In this document: positions 1 to 8,786 of the stretch, one piece after another | Layout: every line of letters starts with the position of its first letter | Position numbering within the stretch: the first letter of the stretch is position 1 | Assembly: GCA_033064195.1 (NCBI GenBank) | Contig: JARBJD010000263.1 | Span: 1-64,000, forward strand | Source: Blattamonas nauphoetae | Taxonomy: Eukaryota > Preaxostyla > Oxymonadida | Reading direction: 5' to 3' | Length of the DNA: 64,000 bases | The notes under the pieces: generated by a model | Databases searched by the model: none | What the model was told of the DNA's origin: nothing | What the model saw: only the letters and a program-made list of their open reading frames with translations | Translations under genes and position numbers: made by a program

Positions 1-162
1 TCATTCGGAGGAAGATCATTTCAGGATTGGTATGAGGAATTTGATCACAGATGGAGTCTTAGCACATCGAGGGAAAATCAGAGGAAAAGGAAGTGAGAAT
101 GAGAATTGATCCACCAATGATTCCAAAACAACAGAAAAATAGTGTATCCATTTCGATCAAAA

Positions 163-1062
163 ATGCAGTTCATTTCCAAAGCAATTACAGGTGATCCACA
201 GAAGACATCAGACAGAAAAGTACCTCAGAATTGTGATCGACCATCCTTTTCTCCCAAGTTCGGATCATGGGAAATTGATCTCGTTTTTATCCAATCACCA
301 ACGTCGAAAACAGTTCTTCAGATTTACCTCTTCGCTATTAACATCAACACAAAGTACCTGGTCGTCATTCCTGTTCTGGATAAATCATGGAGCAAAGTCA
401 AGACTGCAATCAACGATCTGATAAATCATCGTGGCGTTCACGTGAACAACATTCGTGGTGATGGTGAAGCAGCATGGACAAGTGGAGAAGCATCAGAGTT
501 TTTCAAGGATCTGAATGTCAGCACATATTTCACAAGTTCGCCATTCACAAATCACAATAGAATTGTCGATCGAGTGATTAGAACAATCAGAGATGGATTC
601 CAAGACAATGCAACACAGATGGCCAATCATTCGCTGATGAATCAGATGGTGGAATACTACAACATGACTCCTCATCGAGCGTACTGGAATAAATTCACTC
701 CACAGCAGGCACAAAACAATCGTGAAATCGAAGCTCTGTATATCTCCAGTTGTGAAGAACAATTGAAGACCATCCAAAGACAACAGACAACACAGATGTT
801 ATGGAAATACAAACCAGGAACCATTCTATTGATCCATCTTGATTTGGACAAGACTGTTGCCAAATTTCAGAAGAAGCGTAGACAGTTTCAATTTGTGGGG
901 AAATTCATTGAATACAAGCACGGTAATGTTGTAGCAACTCTACTGAATGGACTGACGTGTCTGTCAAAAGTTGTCTACGTTCCAATCCAACACACCAAGT
1001 TTCATGCAGACTCAATTGACGACTTAACTCCAGAGTTCATTGCGGAATTCGGTCTTCTCTGA
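163..1062 (+). CDS. Polinton retroviral-type (rve) integrase
   Basis: About 300 residues with an RNase H-like integrase core. The core shows W-E-I-D-L-V-F early, then R-G-D-G-E-A-A-W, then the N-x-x-V-x-R-x-I-R helix usual in these integrases. A basic C-terminal part (KKRRQFQFVGKF) resembles an SH3/chromo-like tail. It would catalyse insertion of the element into host DNA. ATG at 163 is preferred over an in-frame GTG at 142. This is the first complete gene of the element in the window. Unlike the genes to its right, I see no T-rich start motif immediately before it. Confidence 0.85.
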   Translation: MQFISKAITGDPQKTSDRKVPQNCDRPSFSPKFGSWEIDLVFIQSPTSKTVLQIYLFAININTKYLVVIPVLDKSWSKVKTAINDLINHRGVHVNNIRGDGEAAWTSGEASEFFKDLNVSTYFTSSPFTNHNRIVDRVIRTIRDGFQDNATQMANHSLMNQMVEYYNMTPHRAYWNKFTPQQAQNNREIEALYISSCEEQLKTIQRQQTTQMLWKYKPGTILLIHLDLDKTVAKFQKKRRQFQFVGKFIEYKHGNVVATLLNGLTCLSKVVYVPIQHTKFHADSIDDLTPEFIAEFGLL

Positions 1063-1112
1063 CCTCAGAACTTCGTTCGCTTTAATTTGGCGTAACTTCA
1101 ATAATGTTTCAA

Positions 1113-1131
1113 ATATTTTTATTTCACTTAA
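1113..1131 (+). promoter_or_regulatory. Polinton gene-start motif
   Basis: The T-rich run followed by ATTT and TAA lies directly before the ATG at 1132. It is one member of the motif family seen before most genes of this element. Confidence 0.5.
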
Positions 1132-1458
1132 ATGTCATCACTAAAGATATTAGAACCATTTGATCCTGAGCAGAAAGAGTTCACAAACATCCACGACTTT
1201 CAGAGATACTTGGAGAAGAATAAAAAAGAACTGAATGAGTACACAACACAGAAACTGAATAGGATGATTCAAATTGATGGATATCGAATAACAAAAATAA
1301 GAGGTGAGATAGCACTGAGGAAACAATATGTTGATACTTCCACTCCTCCTTATTCACAATCGATTGACCAAAGATTATCAGACATTGAAGAATCAATTCG
1401 AGCGCTGACTGACTCAATTGGAAACCTTATTCAAGAATTATCGGACAGTCCGGTTTAA
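1132..1458 (+). CDS. Small coiled-coil-like Polinton protein, function unknown
   Basis: A 108-residue protein rich in charged residues. A lysine/glutamate-rich N-terminal half (ELNEYTTQKLNRM) is followed by a C-terminal helix (DQRLSDIEESIRALTDSIG) with heptad-like spacing, so a coiled-coil oligomer is likely. I do not recognise the family. Its 3' end overlaps the 3' end of the convergent ATPase gene by 21 bp (1438-1458). The gene-start motif lies directly upstream, which supports it as a real gene. Confidence 0.65.
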   Translation: MSSLKILEPFDPEQKEFTNIHDFQRYLEKNKKELNEYTTQKLNRMIQIDGYRITKIRGEIALRKQYVDTSTPPYSQSIDQRLSDIEESIRALTDSIGNLIQELSDSPV

Positions 1459-2283
1459 CCCTTCTTTGTTGATCTCATTCAGTGCTACTCCATCAGTATT
1501 GTATCGAAGAATGATTGCTTCACATTTCTGTTTTCGTTGATAGACATTCCAGAATTGTCGAATATCAATTGGGGAGTTCAACTGCGGATATACTCGACTG
1601 ATTCGTTCTTTGTTGAATCCTCCAAAGATCCACATTGAATCGATGTTGGACTTCATGTCTGCTGACAAACTGAACAGTTCATGCATCGTCAGAAAGAAAG
1701 TGAATTTCGGTTGTCGATTCTCCAACAACAAGTCCATCATTGTCATTCTATTTTTGGATGCTCTTCGTTCACCTAGGATTCTACGACAGTCATCAAGAAG
1801 GATAATCGTTTGGAGATTCTTAACTGAGAAGTCATCAATGTACAGTGTATCAAAGAGATCTTCTCTGCATTCATCTGTGATTCTGTTCTGCCATTGATTG
1901 TCCATAATTTCTTCATACGCAGCTTTCGATTCAGAGAGTTCCAACAGAAATGGAAGTGCATCATCGTATTTGACTTTGACATAAGGAACGTTCAATATTG
2001 GTTTGAATTTATCGAATGTCGGATCAATGTTCTTATCAGTGACGAAGACAAAGAGGTGAAAGAGTTCATTTCTGACTTGAACATTTTGGAGCTTGGCAAC
2101 CTCTCGAAGAGCATTGAATGTTTTTCCACTTCCTCTGTTACCAACGAGGACATTCACACTATTGCGATTGAAATTCAAGTCTGGATGTATTTGTGATTGC
2201 ACTTCATGAGAAACATTTCTATTTGATGCTTCACTCAATTTCGCATTCACATATGCTGTTAGAGACATCGATGATTTCTTCAT
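1438..2283 (-). CDS. Polinton A32-like genome-packaging ATPase
   Basis: A 281-residue P-loop ATPase of the FtsK/HerA superfamily, as used by Polintons, virophages and poxviruses (A32) to pump DNA into capsids. Walker A reads GNRGSGKT near residue 50. Walker B is a hydrophobic run ending in DD (TIILLDDCRR) near residue 160. A TMHELFSLSADMKSN segment beyond it fits the sensor/arginine-finger region. It starts divergently from the gene at 2345, with 61 bp of AT-rich sequence between them. It ends tail-to-tail with the small gene at 1132. The family's usual length is 200-300 residues, so this looks complete. Confidence 0.85.
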   Translation of the reverse strand: MKKSSMSLTAYVNAKLSEASNRNVSHEVQSQIHPDLNFNRNSVNVLVGNRGSGKTFNALREVAKLQNVQVRNELFHLFVFVTDKNIDPTFDKFKPILNVPYVKVKYDDALPFLLELSESKAAYEEIMDNQWQNRITDECREDLFDTLYIDDFSVKNLQTIILLDDCRRILGERRASKNRMTMMDLLLENRQPKFTFFLTMHELFSLSADMKSNIDSMWIFGGFNKERISRVYPQLNSPIDIRQFWNVYQRKQKCEAIILRYNTDGVALNEINKEGLNRTVR

Positions 2284-2344
2284 TTGTGATTTAACTCTAA
2301 TTAAAATATACTTTTGGTTTTTTTATTTTGTATGAAAACACACA
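2284..2344. promoter_or_regulatory. Divergent Polinton promoter region
   Basis: This 61-bp spacer separates two divergent starts. On the plus strand it carries GGTTTTTTTATTTTGTATG ten bases before the ATG at 2345. On the minus strand it carries a TATATTTTAATT run upstream of the ATPase start. Both resemble the motif before the element's other genes. Confidence 0.5.
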
Positions 2345-3136
2345 ATGTCACAAAAGATAGTGTACGTTCAACCTCAAAGAAAAGCACAAGCGAAGAAACC
2401 AAGAATGAGATACGCAGCAGAGACTCAAGCAGCATTGAAACGAATCTATGCCGATGATGATATTCAAACCAGACGCAATGATGCGCTGTGTAGTCTTCCA
2501 TCAGCTCGTGAGTATATTACGAGAACTGGACGAAATTGGACTGCGAAAATAGAACAATATGGACAAGTTCCTGATGTGATGGTCTACGATAATGAAACTG
2601 GAGATCTGATTGCAGTCAATGGTGCCATGCTAACTCCATACAACAGTAGACCAGTTAAAGAGACATACTACGCCATGAATCCAACACCAGACATGCGAAG
2701 ACTGAAACCATACACATCATTCAATCAAGAGAATGGAAGGAGAATCAAAGCTGTACATCGGAATTTCCTCAAGAATGGAACATACGATTTGCCAACCAAT
2801 TATCGAGACATCAGCTATGAAGAGATGAAGACTAAACGATCTCAACAACCATATGTAATAATGAAGAGAGCTGTTGGTGAACACATGACAGACACATTGG
2901 GAATCACTCGTGCAAATCGAAGCAATCCAGCTGATCCCAGCAAGAATGTGTTAGACAATATGGTGTTCAATTCAATTCAATCACAGATTGCATCACTGAT
3001 GTGGGATCAATGGCTTGTTGATCATGTTCAGGACTACAATCTCAGTATGAAACAAAAGAAAGCCTTCAAAGATCAGATTTATCCAGTGTTTCTCCAAATG
3101 ATCACTCAAGATACAACGTATTTATCGGAATACTGA
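2345..3136 (+). CDS. Polinton structural-type protein, function unknown
   Basis: A 263-residue protein with a very basic N terminus (QRKAQAKKPRMR), then a mixed alpha/beta body. The basic start would suit contact with DNA or with packaged nucleoprotein. I recognise no catalytic motif and no capsid signature. It lies between the ATPase and the small virion-type genes, so a virion or morphogenesis role is inferred from position only. The gene-start motif precedes it. Confidence 0.6.
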   Translation: MSQKIVYVQPQRKAQAKKPRMRYAAETQAALKRIYADDDIQTRRNDALCSLPSAREYITRTGRNWTAKIEQYGQVPDVMVYDNETGDLIAVNGAMLTPYNSRPVKETYYAMNPTPDMRRLKPYTSFNQENGRRIKAVHRNFLKNGTYDLPTNYRDISYEEMKTKRSQQPYVIMKRAVGEHMTDTLGITRANRSNPADPSKNVLDNMVFNSIQSQIASLMWDQWLVDHVQDYNLSMKQKKAFKDQIYPVFLQMITQDTTYLSEY

Positions 3137-3324
3137 ACTCGCTATTCAACTCACATATCAACAGAAGTTAATAAACTGAAAGCCAAAGCATTCAAAACAG
3201 TCACAGATGATAATATCAGTGGATACCAATCTGAAATGCCTGGATATTATCGATATGCCCAGTTGGACAGTTCTGGAATGGGAGCTATAGATCGAGCAGA
3301 AATGTGAATTTAAAAACATTAATA

Positions 3325-3345
3325 TATATTTTTTATTTTTATAGA
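3325..3345 (+). promoter_or_regulatory. Polinton gene-start motif
   Basis: TATATTTTTTATTTTTATAG directly precedes the ATG at 3351. It matches the core T6-ATTTTT-(C)TATA seen before the genes at 4050, 4737 and 6650. Confidence 0.5.
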
Positions 3346-3350
3346 TAGTG

Positions 3351-3977
3351 ATGCAACCAATTCTAAGTTGTCAATTTACAAAACACACAAGTTCTTCTTC
3401 AGTACCAACATCAATCACCAACAATGTCATCATCGAGGATAGGAGCAAAGCTGGTGTAGATAATAGAGGATCGAAGATGGAGATGGTCTCGCTAGAGGCT
3501 TCGAACCCTCCTTTGGGGAGAGAAAGAGTATGCTCTGAACCTGTGGTCACTAATGAACGTGGAGCTTACGATCCACCACTGGAGACATATCCATCAGCAC
3601 CAATTCATAGCCGTTCAATCCCACTGCGAGAATATACATCGAACATTTCAGCATTCAAAGATCAGCTATTGCTCGTCTACAAGAATGCATTCGCATGTGA
3701 AAAGAAACTACTGAATAATCTCATTGAACCTTCGAAGAAACTGATCACAAACCAAAGTGATTTATGTGCACTGATTGCGACACTCACTGGAATCAATGAT
3801 GTGGTGATTGAACTGGATGATTTGTCTGATAAGTGCCTCTGTCTGAATAAACTCCCAGTGTTTAGAACAATATTCAAGATTCTTGTTGGTGGAAAAGATA
3901 TGAGCATTGCCTATAACGAAGCATACAACACTATTCTCAATTATGGCATTTCTCTAACAAAGGCAATACCCCGTTAG
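3351..3977 (+). CDS. Polinton protein of unknown function
   Basis: About 208 residues. The first third is Ser/Thr/Pro- and charge-rich and looks disordered. The last 120 residues (from about FKDQLLLVYKNAF) look helical, with hydrophobic repeats. No known motif was recognised. The chosen start is the ATG at 3351, which lies just after the element's start motif; a GTG at 3348 is in frame but unlikely. Its order in the element (between the basic protein and the small MAPG proteins) is the only functional hint. Confidence 0.55.
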   Translation: MQPILSCQFTKHTSSSSVPTSITNNVIIEDRSKAGVDNRGSKMEMVSLEASNPPLGRERVCSEPVVTNERGAYDPPLETYPSAPIHSRSIPLREYTSNISAFKDQLLLVYKNAFACEKKLLNNLIEPSKKLITNQSDLCALIATLTGINDVVIELDDLSDKCLCLNKLPVFRTIFKILVGGKDMSIAYNEAYNTILNYGISLTKAIPR

Positions 3978-4027
3978 GGCAGAAATCTCTTCTGAGATAA
4001 TTTCCTCGTTAAAATTATAAATGAATT

Positions 4028-4049
4028 GTATTTTTTTATTTTTCTATAA
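4028..4049 (+). promoter_or_regulatory. Polinton gene-start motif
   Basis: TTTTTTATTTTTCTATAA abuts the ATG at 4050. The copy before 6650 is nearly identical, which makes these two the clearest members of the motif family. Confidence 0.6.
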
Positions 4050-4358
4050 ATGGCACCAGGAAGTTTCAACAAACTCAAAAATATCGGCAAGCAATTCTTT
4101 CAATTCATCAAACCTCTAGCTCCAACATTACTTCAAGTCGGTGGTGGATTGCTCTCTCAAACGAACAGTAAATTCGGACAAACCGCGGGTGGAATACTCA
4201 ATGGATTTGGAGGAATGATGGACGTTTATCAACAAAATAAGGTGATCAATCGTCAACAAAAACCACAGATGATTGATTACGAACCTCCACGAAATGGACG
4301 ATTCTCAAATGATGATATGCCACTCTCGTCAAATTCCAAAATTCAATTCAAAGGATAA
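4050..4358 (+). CDS. Small glycine-rich MAPG protein of the Polinton, possible minor virion protein
   Basis: A 102-residue protein beginning MAPG. An amphipathic segment (KLKNIGKQFFQFIKPLAP) is followed by a Gly/Leu-rich stretch (LLQVGGGLLSQ, GGILNGFGGMM). This composition resembles membrane-active or cement-type small virion proteins such as adenovirus pVI-like products, but no homology is claimed. The next gene also begins MAPG with a similar layout, so the two may be diverged duplicates. Confidence 0.6.
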   Translation: MAPGSFNKLKNIGKQFFQFIKPLAPTLLQVGGGLLSQTNSKFGQTAGGILNGFGGMMDVYQQNKVINRQQKPQMIDYEPPRNGRFSNDDMPLSSNSKIQFKG

Positions 4359-4374
4359 ACATTCACGAGTATTC

Positions 4375-4395
4375 AAATATTTTTATTTTACTAAA
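4375..4395 (+). promoter_or_regulatory. Polinton gene-start motif
   Basis: AATATTTTTATTTTACTAAA runs directly into the ATG at 4396. Confidence 0.5.
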
Positions 4396-4695
4396 ATGGC
4401 ACCAGGTTGGTTATCAAAATTCGCAGCAGTTGGCAAAAACATACTCAGAGTTGGAGCTCCATTTCTGAATCTCATTCCCTTCGTTGGACCATTGATTTCA
4501 AAGGTAGCACAGACAGGTGTTGAGATGATACCAGATGTGAAATCGGATCAGCAAATCCATGCAGAAAAGATGGCTCAGTATGAGCAAGCGATCAATGAAG
4601 GAAACACTGCAGTAGCGAACAAGCTCAGAGGAGAAATACTGAAACTGGAAGAAAAGCTGAAACCAAAAGCGAAGAAACCAAAAAAGAAAAAGTAA
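4396..4695 (+). CDS. Small hydrophobic MAPG protein of the Polinton, possible minor virion protein
   Basis: A 99-residue protein. The first 45 residues are hydrophobic and Gly/Pro-containing (RVGAPFLNLIPFVGPLISK). The middle is an acidic helix and the tail is strongly basic (KLKPKAKKPKKKK). The hydrophobic front and basic tail suggest a protein that bridges membrane or capsid and DNA. A longer in-frame reading from 4273 is rejected, because the start motif sits just before 4396 and the N terminus then matches the MAPG start of the preceding gene. Confidence 0.6.
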   Translation: MAPGWLSKFAAVGKNILRVGAPFLNLIPFVGPLISKVAQTGVEMIPDVKSDQQIHAEKMAQYEQAINEGNTAVANKLRGEILKLEEKLKPKAKKPKKKK

Positions 4696-4715
4696 CTAGA
4701 GTTAAAGCATAAATG

Positions 4716-4736
4716 TAATTTTTTATTTTTGATAAA
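4716..4736 (+). promoter_or_regulatory. Polinton gene-start motif
   Basis: TAATTTTTTATTTTTGATAAA lies immediately before the ATG of the first capsid-type gene at 4737. Confidence 0.55.
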
Positions 4737-6602
4737 ATGAACTCGCATATAACACATCTGACAAACAAAAGAACTGGAGCATCATCATTGACTGGAAATA
4801 CCACTGGAAGGATAGAATACACAAGAGATGACATGGGTCAAATACAACAACAACTCATGTCTGAACATCACATTAATTACCTCATGAATGATGGGGCACA
4901 TAGTACTTCCATTCAAGAATTGAAACCATCAGAGAATGCACGATTCTACACAGGACAAGAGATAATCATTCCGTTGACTGGTAATCAAGATATTTGTCAA
5001 ATTGATGATTCGTTTATCACGTTCACAATGACAGCAACATTGAAAGTCAATAATTGGCAAACTACAGCTGGTAAGGTTGGATCGTATATGAATGAGAGAA
5101 TCTTCATCTTCGTTGGACTCAAGCATTCTGCATCAATCTTTCGTGACCTTACTGTTCTTCACAACAATCAGAGAATCATCAGCACAACAAACAATGATGT
5201 CTCAATGGAATCACACATTTACAATATGATAAAACCGAAGAGTCAATTGGAGAATCGAAAACATTGTCACACACCTTGGCAGAATGCTTGGAATCATGAT
5301 GAATCGGTTGCTGGTGTTTATATTCCACTTTCGGATTTTACAACGACGTCAGGAACAGGAGTGTTTCAAGACACTATAGATGTGCCTATTCGTGTGTCGA
5401 TTAATCTTGAAGATCTTCTGATATTCTCAGGGATGACTGACTATCCAAAATGTCTCTTTGGCGATTTGAAATTGAGTGTTCACATGAATGAAGATGCATT
5501 TGTTTGTTGTTCTGTAAATCCTGAACTCACTTTGAAAGATACACTATCATCACTCGTCACTGGAACAGCATCAGCACCAACGATTAAAGCAGCAATTCTC
5601 AATTGTATTCAACATCGTCCATATTTCTTAAACAATCTCGTAACCTCCTGCACAAAGAACTTCGTTCAAATAGGTCAATCATTTCAGCAACCAACAGTTA
5701 CAAAGGACATTGTTTGTTCAACAGCCAATGCCGTGACAACAGAACCAGAATTCGTCGATCAGTACATCTCATTAAACGTCACAAACTATCGAATTGATGA
5801 TGTGTATTGCATGAGTGTTGGATACAAAATGAAAGACATTGCGAAAGAGAATCTGAAGCAGATGTACACAAATCGTCCTGGAACAATTCCAGCAGAAAAG
5901 ATCTCATTCTATCCATTTCAGAAGGCACCAACGGCAACAGGAATTGATTGTACTCAGCAAATGGTAGTGGTGAATGCAAAGGATATTATGCTCCTCTTTC
6001 GTCATTACGACAATGAAGTCACTTGCTTCCACAATCCAATGCAGAAGAACATCCAAGTGACTTTGCAAAACAGGTATTATCCAGAACAACCAACGACAAC
6101 TATTGGAGCTCGCTTCTATCAGTTTGCATTATCAACTCTCAATCTCGATTCGTACCTAGCTGTTCCAGATGATTTGGAGCGGTCACTAACGGATTCTCTC
6201 GTTGAAGAGAAACTCACTGGTGACGGAACATATCCCAATGAAACGATGACAAGAGTTCGTCCAGTTCATGACAATACTGACTTCCTTCTGTGCTTCCCAA
6301 CTCAACGTAGTGGTTGTCCAACGAACTGCAATGATTCGATCAGTTCAAAAGGAAACACTGCAGTCACTTTGAGATCGCATCCAATCTATCAGGGTAATCT
6401 TGACACATACTACAATGTTTACAACCCAAGTGAAAAGGGTGGAAACATGACAACATTTACTCATCCTCCAGCACCAATATTAGCCACAACTGCAACAACG
6501 TGGTGGGTACTACGATACTGTAATGGTGAACCAAAAGTTGAGTACTATCCGAATCACACATTGAAAGCGTTGCACAAAGATTTAGGAATTATTCCAAATT
6601 GA
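4737..6602 (+). CDS. Polinton capsid-type protein 1 (probable jelly-roll major capsid)
   Basis: A 621-residue beta-rich protein with few charged runs. It has a polar N-terminal arm (to about residue 60) and then an IDDSFITFTMTA segment typical of a strand-rich capsid fold. It resembles the next gene along its length: both contain a Y-P-x-x-x-F-G-x-L-x-L block near residue 230, and both end with a P-I-x-Q-G-x-L-D block followed by P-P-A-P-I-L. Length and position fit the double jelly-roll capsid of Polintons. The fold is inferred, not proven. Confidence 0.7.
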   Translation: MNSHITHLTNKRTGASSLTGNTTGRIEYTRDDMGQIQQQLMSEHHINYLMNDGAHSTSIQELKPSENARFYTGQEIIIPLTGNQDICQIDDSFITFTMTATLKVNNWQTTAGKVGSYMNERIFIFVGLKHSASIFRDLTVLHNNQRIISTTNNDVSMESHIYNMIKPKSQLENRKHCHTPWQNAWNHDESVAGVYIPLSDFTTTSGTGVFQDTIDVPIRVSINLEDLLIFSGMTDYPKCLFGDLKLSVHMNEDAFVCCSVNPELTLKDTLSSLVTGTASAPTIKAAILNCIQHRPYFLNNLVTSCTKNFVQIGQSFQQPTVTKDIVCSTANAVTTEPEFVDQYISLNVTNYRIDDVYCMSVGYKMKDIAKENLKQMYTNRPGTIPAEKISFYPFQKAPTATGIDCTQQMVVVNAKDIMLLFRHYDNEVTCFHNPMQKNIQVTLQNRYYPEQPTTTIGARFYQFALSTLNLDSYLAVPDDLERSLTDSLVEEKLTGDGTYPNETMTRVRPVHDNTDFLLCFPTQRSGCPTNCNDSISSKGNTAVTLRSHPIYQGNLDTYYNVYNPSEKGGNMTTFTHPPAPILATTATTWWVLRYCNGEPKVEYYPNHTLKALHKDLGIIPN

Positions 6603-6628
6603 AAACAGTAAAAGAAAATATTGATATT

Positions 6629-6649
6629 GTATTTTTTATTTTTCTATAA
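6629..6649 (+). promoter_or_regulatory. Polinton gene-start motif
   Basis: GTATTTTTTATTTTTCTATAA abuts the ATG at 6650 and is almost identical to the copy before 4050. Confidence 0.6.
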
Positions 6650-8344
6650 ATGAGAAGTTTCAGATCTAATCAATCCAAACCAACATCGACATTAATTGAG
6701 CAAATCGAAGTGCAATCATATCTACCGAAACAATGGGATTCAGAACCTCATGTGTATTCAATTCAGGAAGTGCATCCTACCAATCCTCCCATGCCATGCA
6801 GAATTGGAGATGAGATTGAAGTTCCACTGTGCTATGACGGACATGATGTGACTGAGTTTTCGAAAAGTCATTTGCGAATTGATCTAACGATTACTGTTCC
6901 ATATACATATCCATCAGATGCAGATGCTTCAGAGTCAGCTGGATTGTACGGAATGTTCTACGGTTACAAATCATCATCAGATGCCATTCGAGACATGAGA
7001 CTGGTTGACAGTAAAGGAAACATTATTGACAATACACTCCAGAATAATCATGTTCACGAATCATTTCTGTATCACACTTTCAAGTCGTATGAAGAGAAAA
7101 ACAATATGAAGCATTGCTATAGTCTTTTTGAAAATGTTCAGAGAATGGATCCAAGTGTGTGTGGATTCTACTATGTTCCAACACTCAATGGGCAGAAAAA
7201 ACCATACACTGCAACGATTCCACTGGTTGTTCCGTTTGTGAATCTCCTTCCACTGAGTACGTTTGATCAGTATCCAAATTCGATCTTCGGAAATTTACGT
7301 TTGAGATTTCATTTGACAACTGATTCACTTGTGTATTGTCCCATTCGAACTTCAACTGTTGTAAGAAAAACACTTGAGATGATGAAAGATCGATATCCAG
7401 ATAAAGACGAGCCTCGTCTCGCACCAGAAGGGCAAATGAGTCTCATGTTCGATGGAGAATACTCTAATTTGACACAGGAATTTACACAAATTGGTAATCC
7501 AATACTTCAATTCGATGACAATATAATGCCTTCTGTGAATTCATTTTACATTTCATGTATCAAAACCAAATCCTTCACAGCCACTGTTCTTTCATCTTCG
7601 ATAGATACAGTGTCTTCGATTTGTTACGGATATCAAATCACTGATGCAACGAAGCAGTCACTCTTCAACACATATTCAAAGACTCTGTATGTCCTGAAAG
7701 CTGAAAGAATTGACACACAATCGTTCCAATCACAAGCAACAGCAATGGGAGTGAGATCAAACATCAGTATCAAGCTCAACAATCTCATGAATCTTATGTG
7801 CTTATTCCCTGAAAGACCAAATGAATGTACAGTCTTCAGAAATCCTCATTATGTTGGCTTATTCGAAATGCTTGGATCCAACTTTCCCAATTTCCCGATG
7901 TCAACACTCTCGCCAGAGTTCTATCAAATGATGATGGTGAATGGTGATTTTATCGGTTGTTCCGCGACGGAAGAGTTTGAGAATTCAATCTGTATGTCAC
8001 GCAATTCTACCTGTTTTGGAAAGGAGTTCAAGAGAACCAGAGCAGTTACGGATGCTACTTCATTCACATTCATGGTTCCAACTGATCGAAGTGAAATTGC
8101 TGGTGGAGAAGAAGGTATTTCAACAGCAGAATCAGTGAATATTATCTTCAGAGGATCACCAATCAATCAGGGAGAACTCGATCCATATTTCACCTCAACT
8201 CCAGAAGGTCCTCCTCCACCAATATTGGCATTGCATCAGGCTACATATTGGTTGTTCTGGATTGAAAATGGACAACCACGAGTGCGATATGTCATTGATC
8301 GTCGACTCCAAGAAGCGTATGAAGAAGTGAAGAGAGGATATTAA
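6650..8344 (+). CDS. Polinton capsid-type protein 2, related to the preceding gene
   Basis: A 564-residue beta-rich protein sharing blocks with the gene at 4737: DQYPNSIFGNLRLRFH against DYPKCLFGDLKLSVH, and SPINQGELDPYF against HPIYQGNLDTYY, each followed by a PPPILA-type block and a W-x-x-x-x-x-N-G-x-P-x-V tail. The two are therefore tandem paralogues. One may form the major capsid and the other a second capsomer type, or both may contribute. The gap between them is 47 bp and holds only the start motif. Confidence 0.7.
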   Translation: MRSFRSNQSKPTSTLIEQIEVQSYLPKQWDSEPHVYSIQEVHPTNPPMPCRIGDEIEVPLCYDGHDVTEFSKSHLRIDLTITVPYTYPSDADASESAGLYGMFYGYKSSSDAIRDMRLVDSKGNIIDNTLQNNHVHESFLYHTFKSYEEKNNMKHCYSLFENVQRMDPSVCGFYYVPTLNGQKKPYTATIPLVVPFVNLLPLSTFDQYPNSIFGNLRLRFHLTTDSLVYCPIRTSTVVRKTLEMMKDRYPDKDEPRLAPEGQMSLMFDGEYSNLTQEFTQIGNPILQFDDNIMPSVNSFYISCIKTKSFTATVLSSSIDTVSSICYGYQITDATKQSLFNTYSKTLYVLKAERIDTQSFQSQATAMGVRSNISIKLNNLMNLMCLFPERPNECTVFRNPHYVGLFEMLGSNFPNFPMSTLSPEFYQMMMVNGDFIGCSATEEFENSICMSRNSTCFGKEFKRTRAVTDATSFTFMVPTDRSEIAGGEEGISTAESVNIIFRGSPINQGELDPYFTSTPEGPPPPILALHQATYWLFWIENGQPRVRYVIDRRLQEAYEEVKRGY

Positions 8345-8348
8345 ATTG

Positions 8349-8366
8349 AATATTTTATTTTTGAAG
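8349..8366 (+). promoter_or_regulatory. Polinton gene-start motif
   Basis: AATATTTTATTTTTGAAG lies ten bases before the ATG at 8376. Confidence 0.45.
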
Positions 8367-8375
8367 AAAACACAA

Positions 8376-8786
8376 ATGGTGAAGCGCTATTTCTCAATTC
8401 AGAATTCTCACACTGCTCAATTGCCTCCTGATTTTACCAATTCCAGAAATCAAAAATATGTTCACTTCCTCGACTGTAAACTCATTCATGTGAAGGAAGA
8501 AATTAATGGTAACTCAACTGTCATCTCAAAAGACATTCCTCAGCACATCACAATCCATGGTGATTGGATCCAGACTGATGCATTCAATGACTCGTTTGTT
8601 GCTTTCTGTAACGAACAGATTGCGAAGCGAAAGAAGTGGGAATTAACTACTCGACAATCTATTGTGAAGATCTGGTTCAAAGACAGTTCTGGTGAGTCAA
8701 TCGAGATGGAAACATCGGAAACAATCAATGGAAAAATAATCAAAGAGTATTATGAATTTCTGGTTGATCTCATGTTGGAATACTAA
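8376..8786 (+). CDS. Small Polinton protein, function unknown
   Basis: A 136-residue mixed alpha/beta protein starting MVKRYFSIQNSHTAQ. No motif was recognised. The ATG at 8376 is chosen because it follows the start motif; an earlier in-frame start at 8346 would overlap the motif itself. The 3' end overlaps the end of the convergent fibre-like gene by 17 bp (8770-8786), the same tail-to-tail arrangement as at 1438-1458. Confidence 0.6.
   Translation: MVKRYFSIQNSHTAQLPPDFTNSRNQKYVHFLDCKLIHVKEEINGNSTVISKDIPQHITIHGDWIQTDAFNDSFVAFCNEQIAKRKKWELTTRQSIVKIWFKDSSGESIEMETSETINGKIIKEYYEFLVDLMLEY

Noticed and set aside
1-109. C-terminal end of a further Polinton gene at the left edge
   Set aside because: Two alternative short frames exist (for example ending GKIRGKGSENEN) and neither can be identified. 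Too short to annotate.
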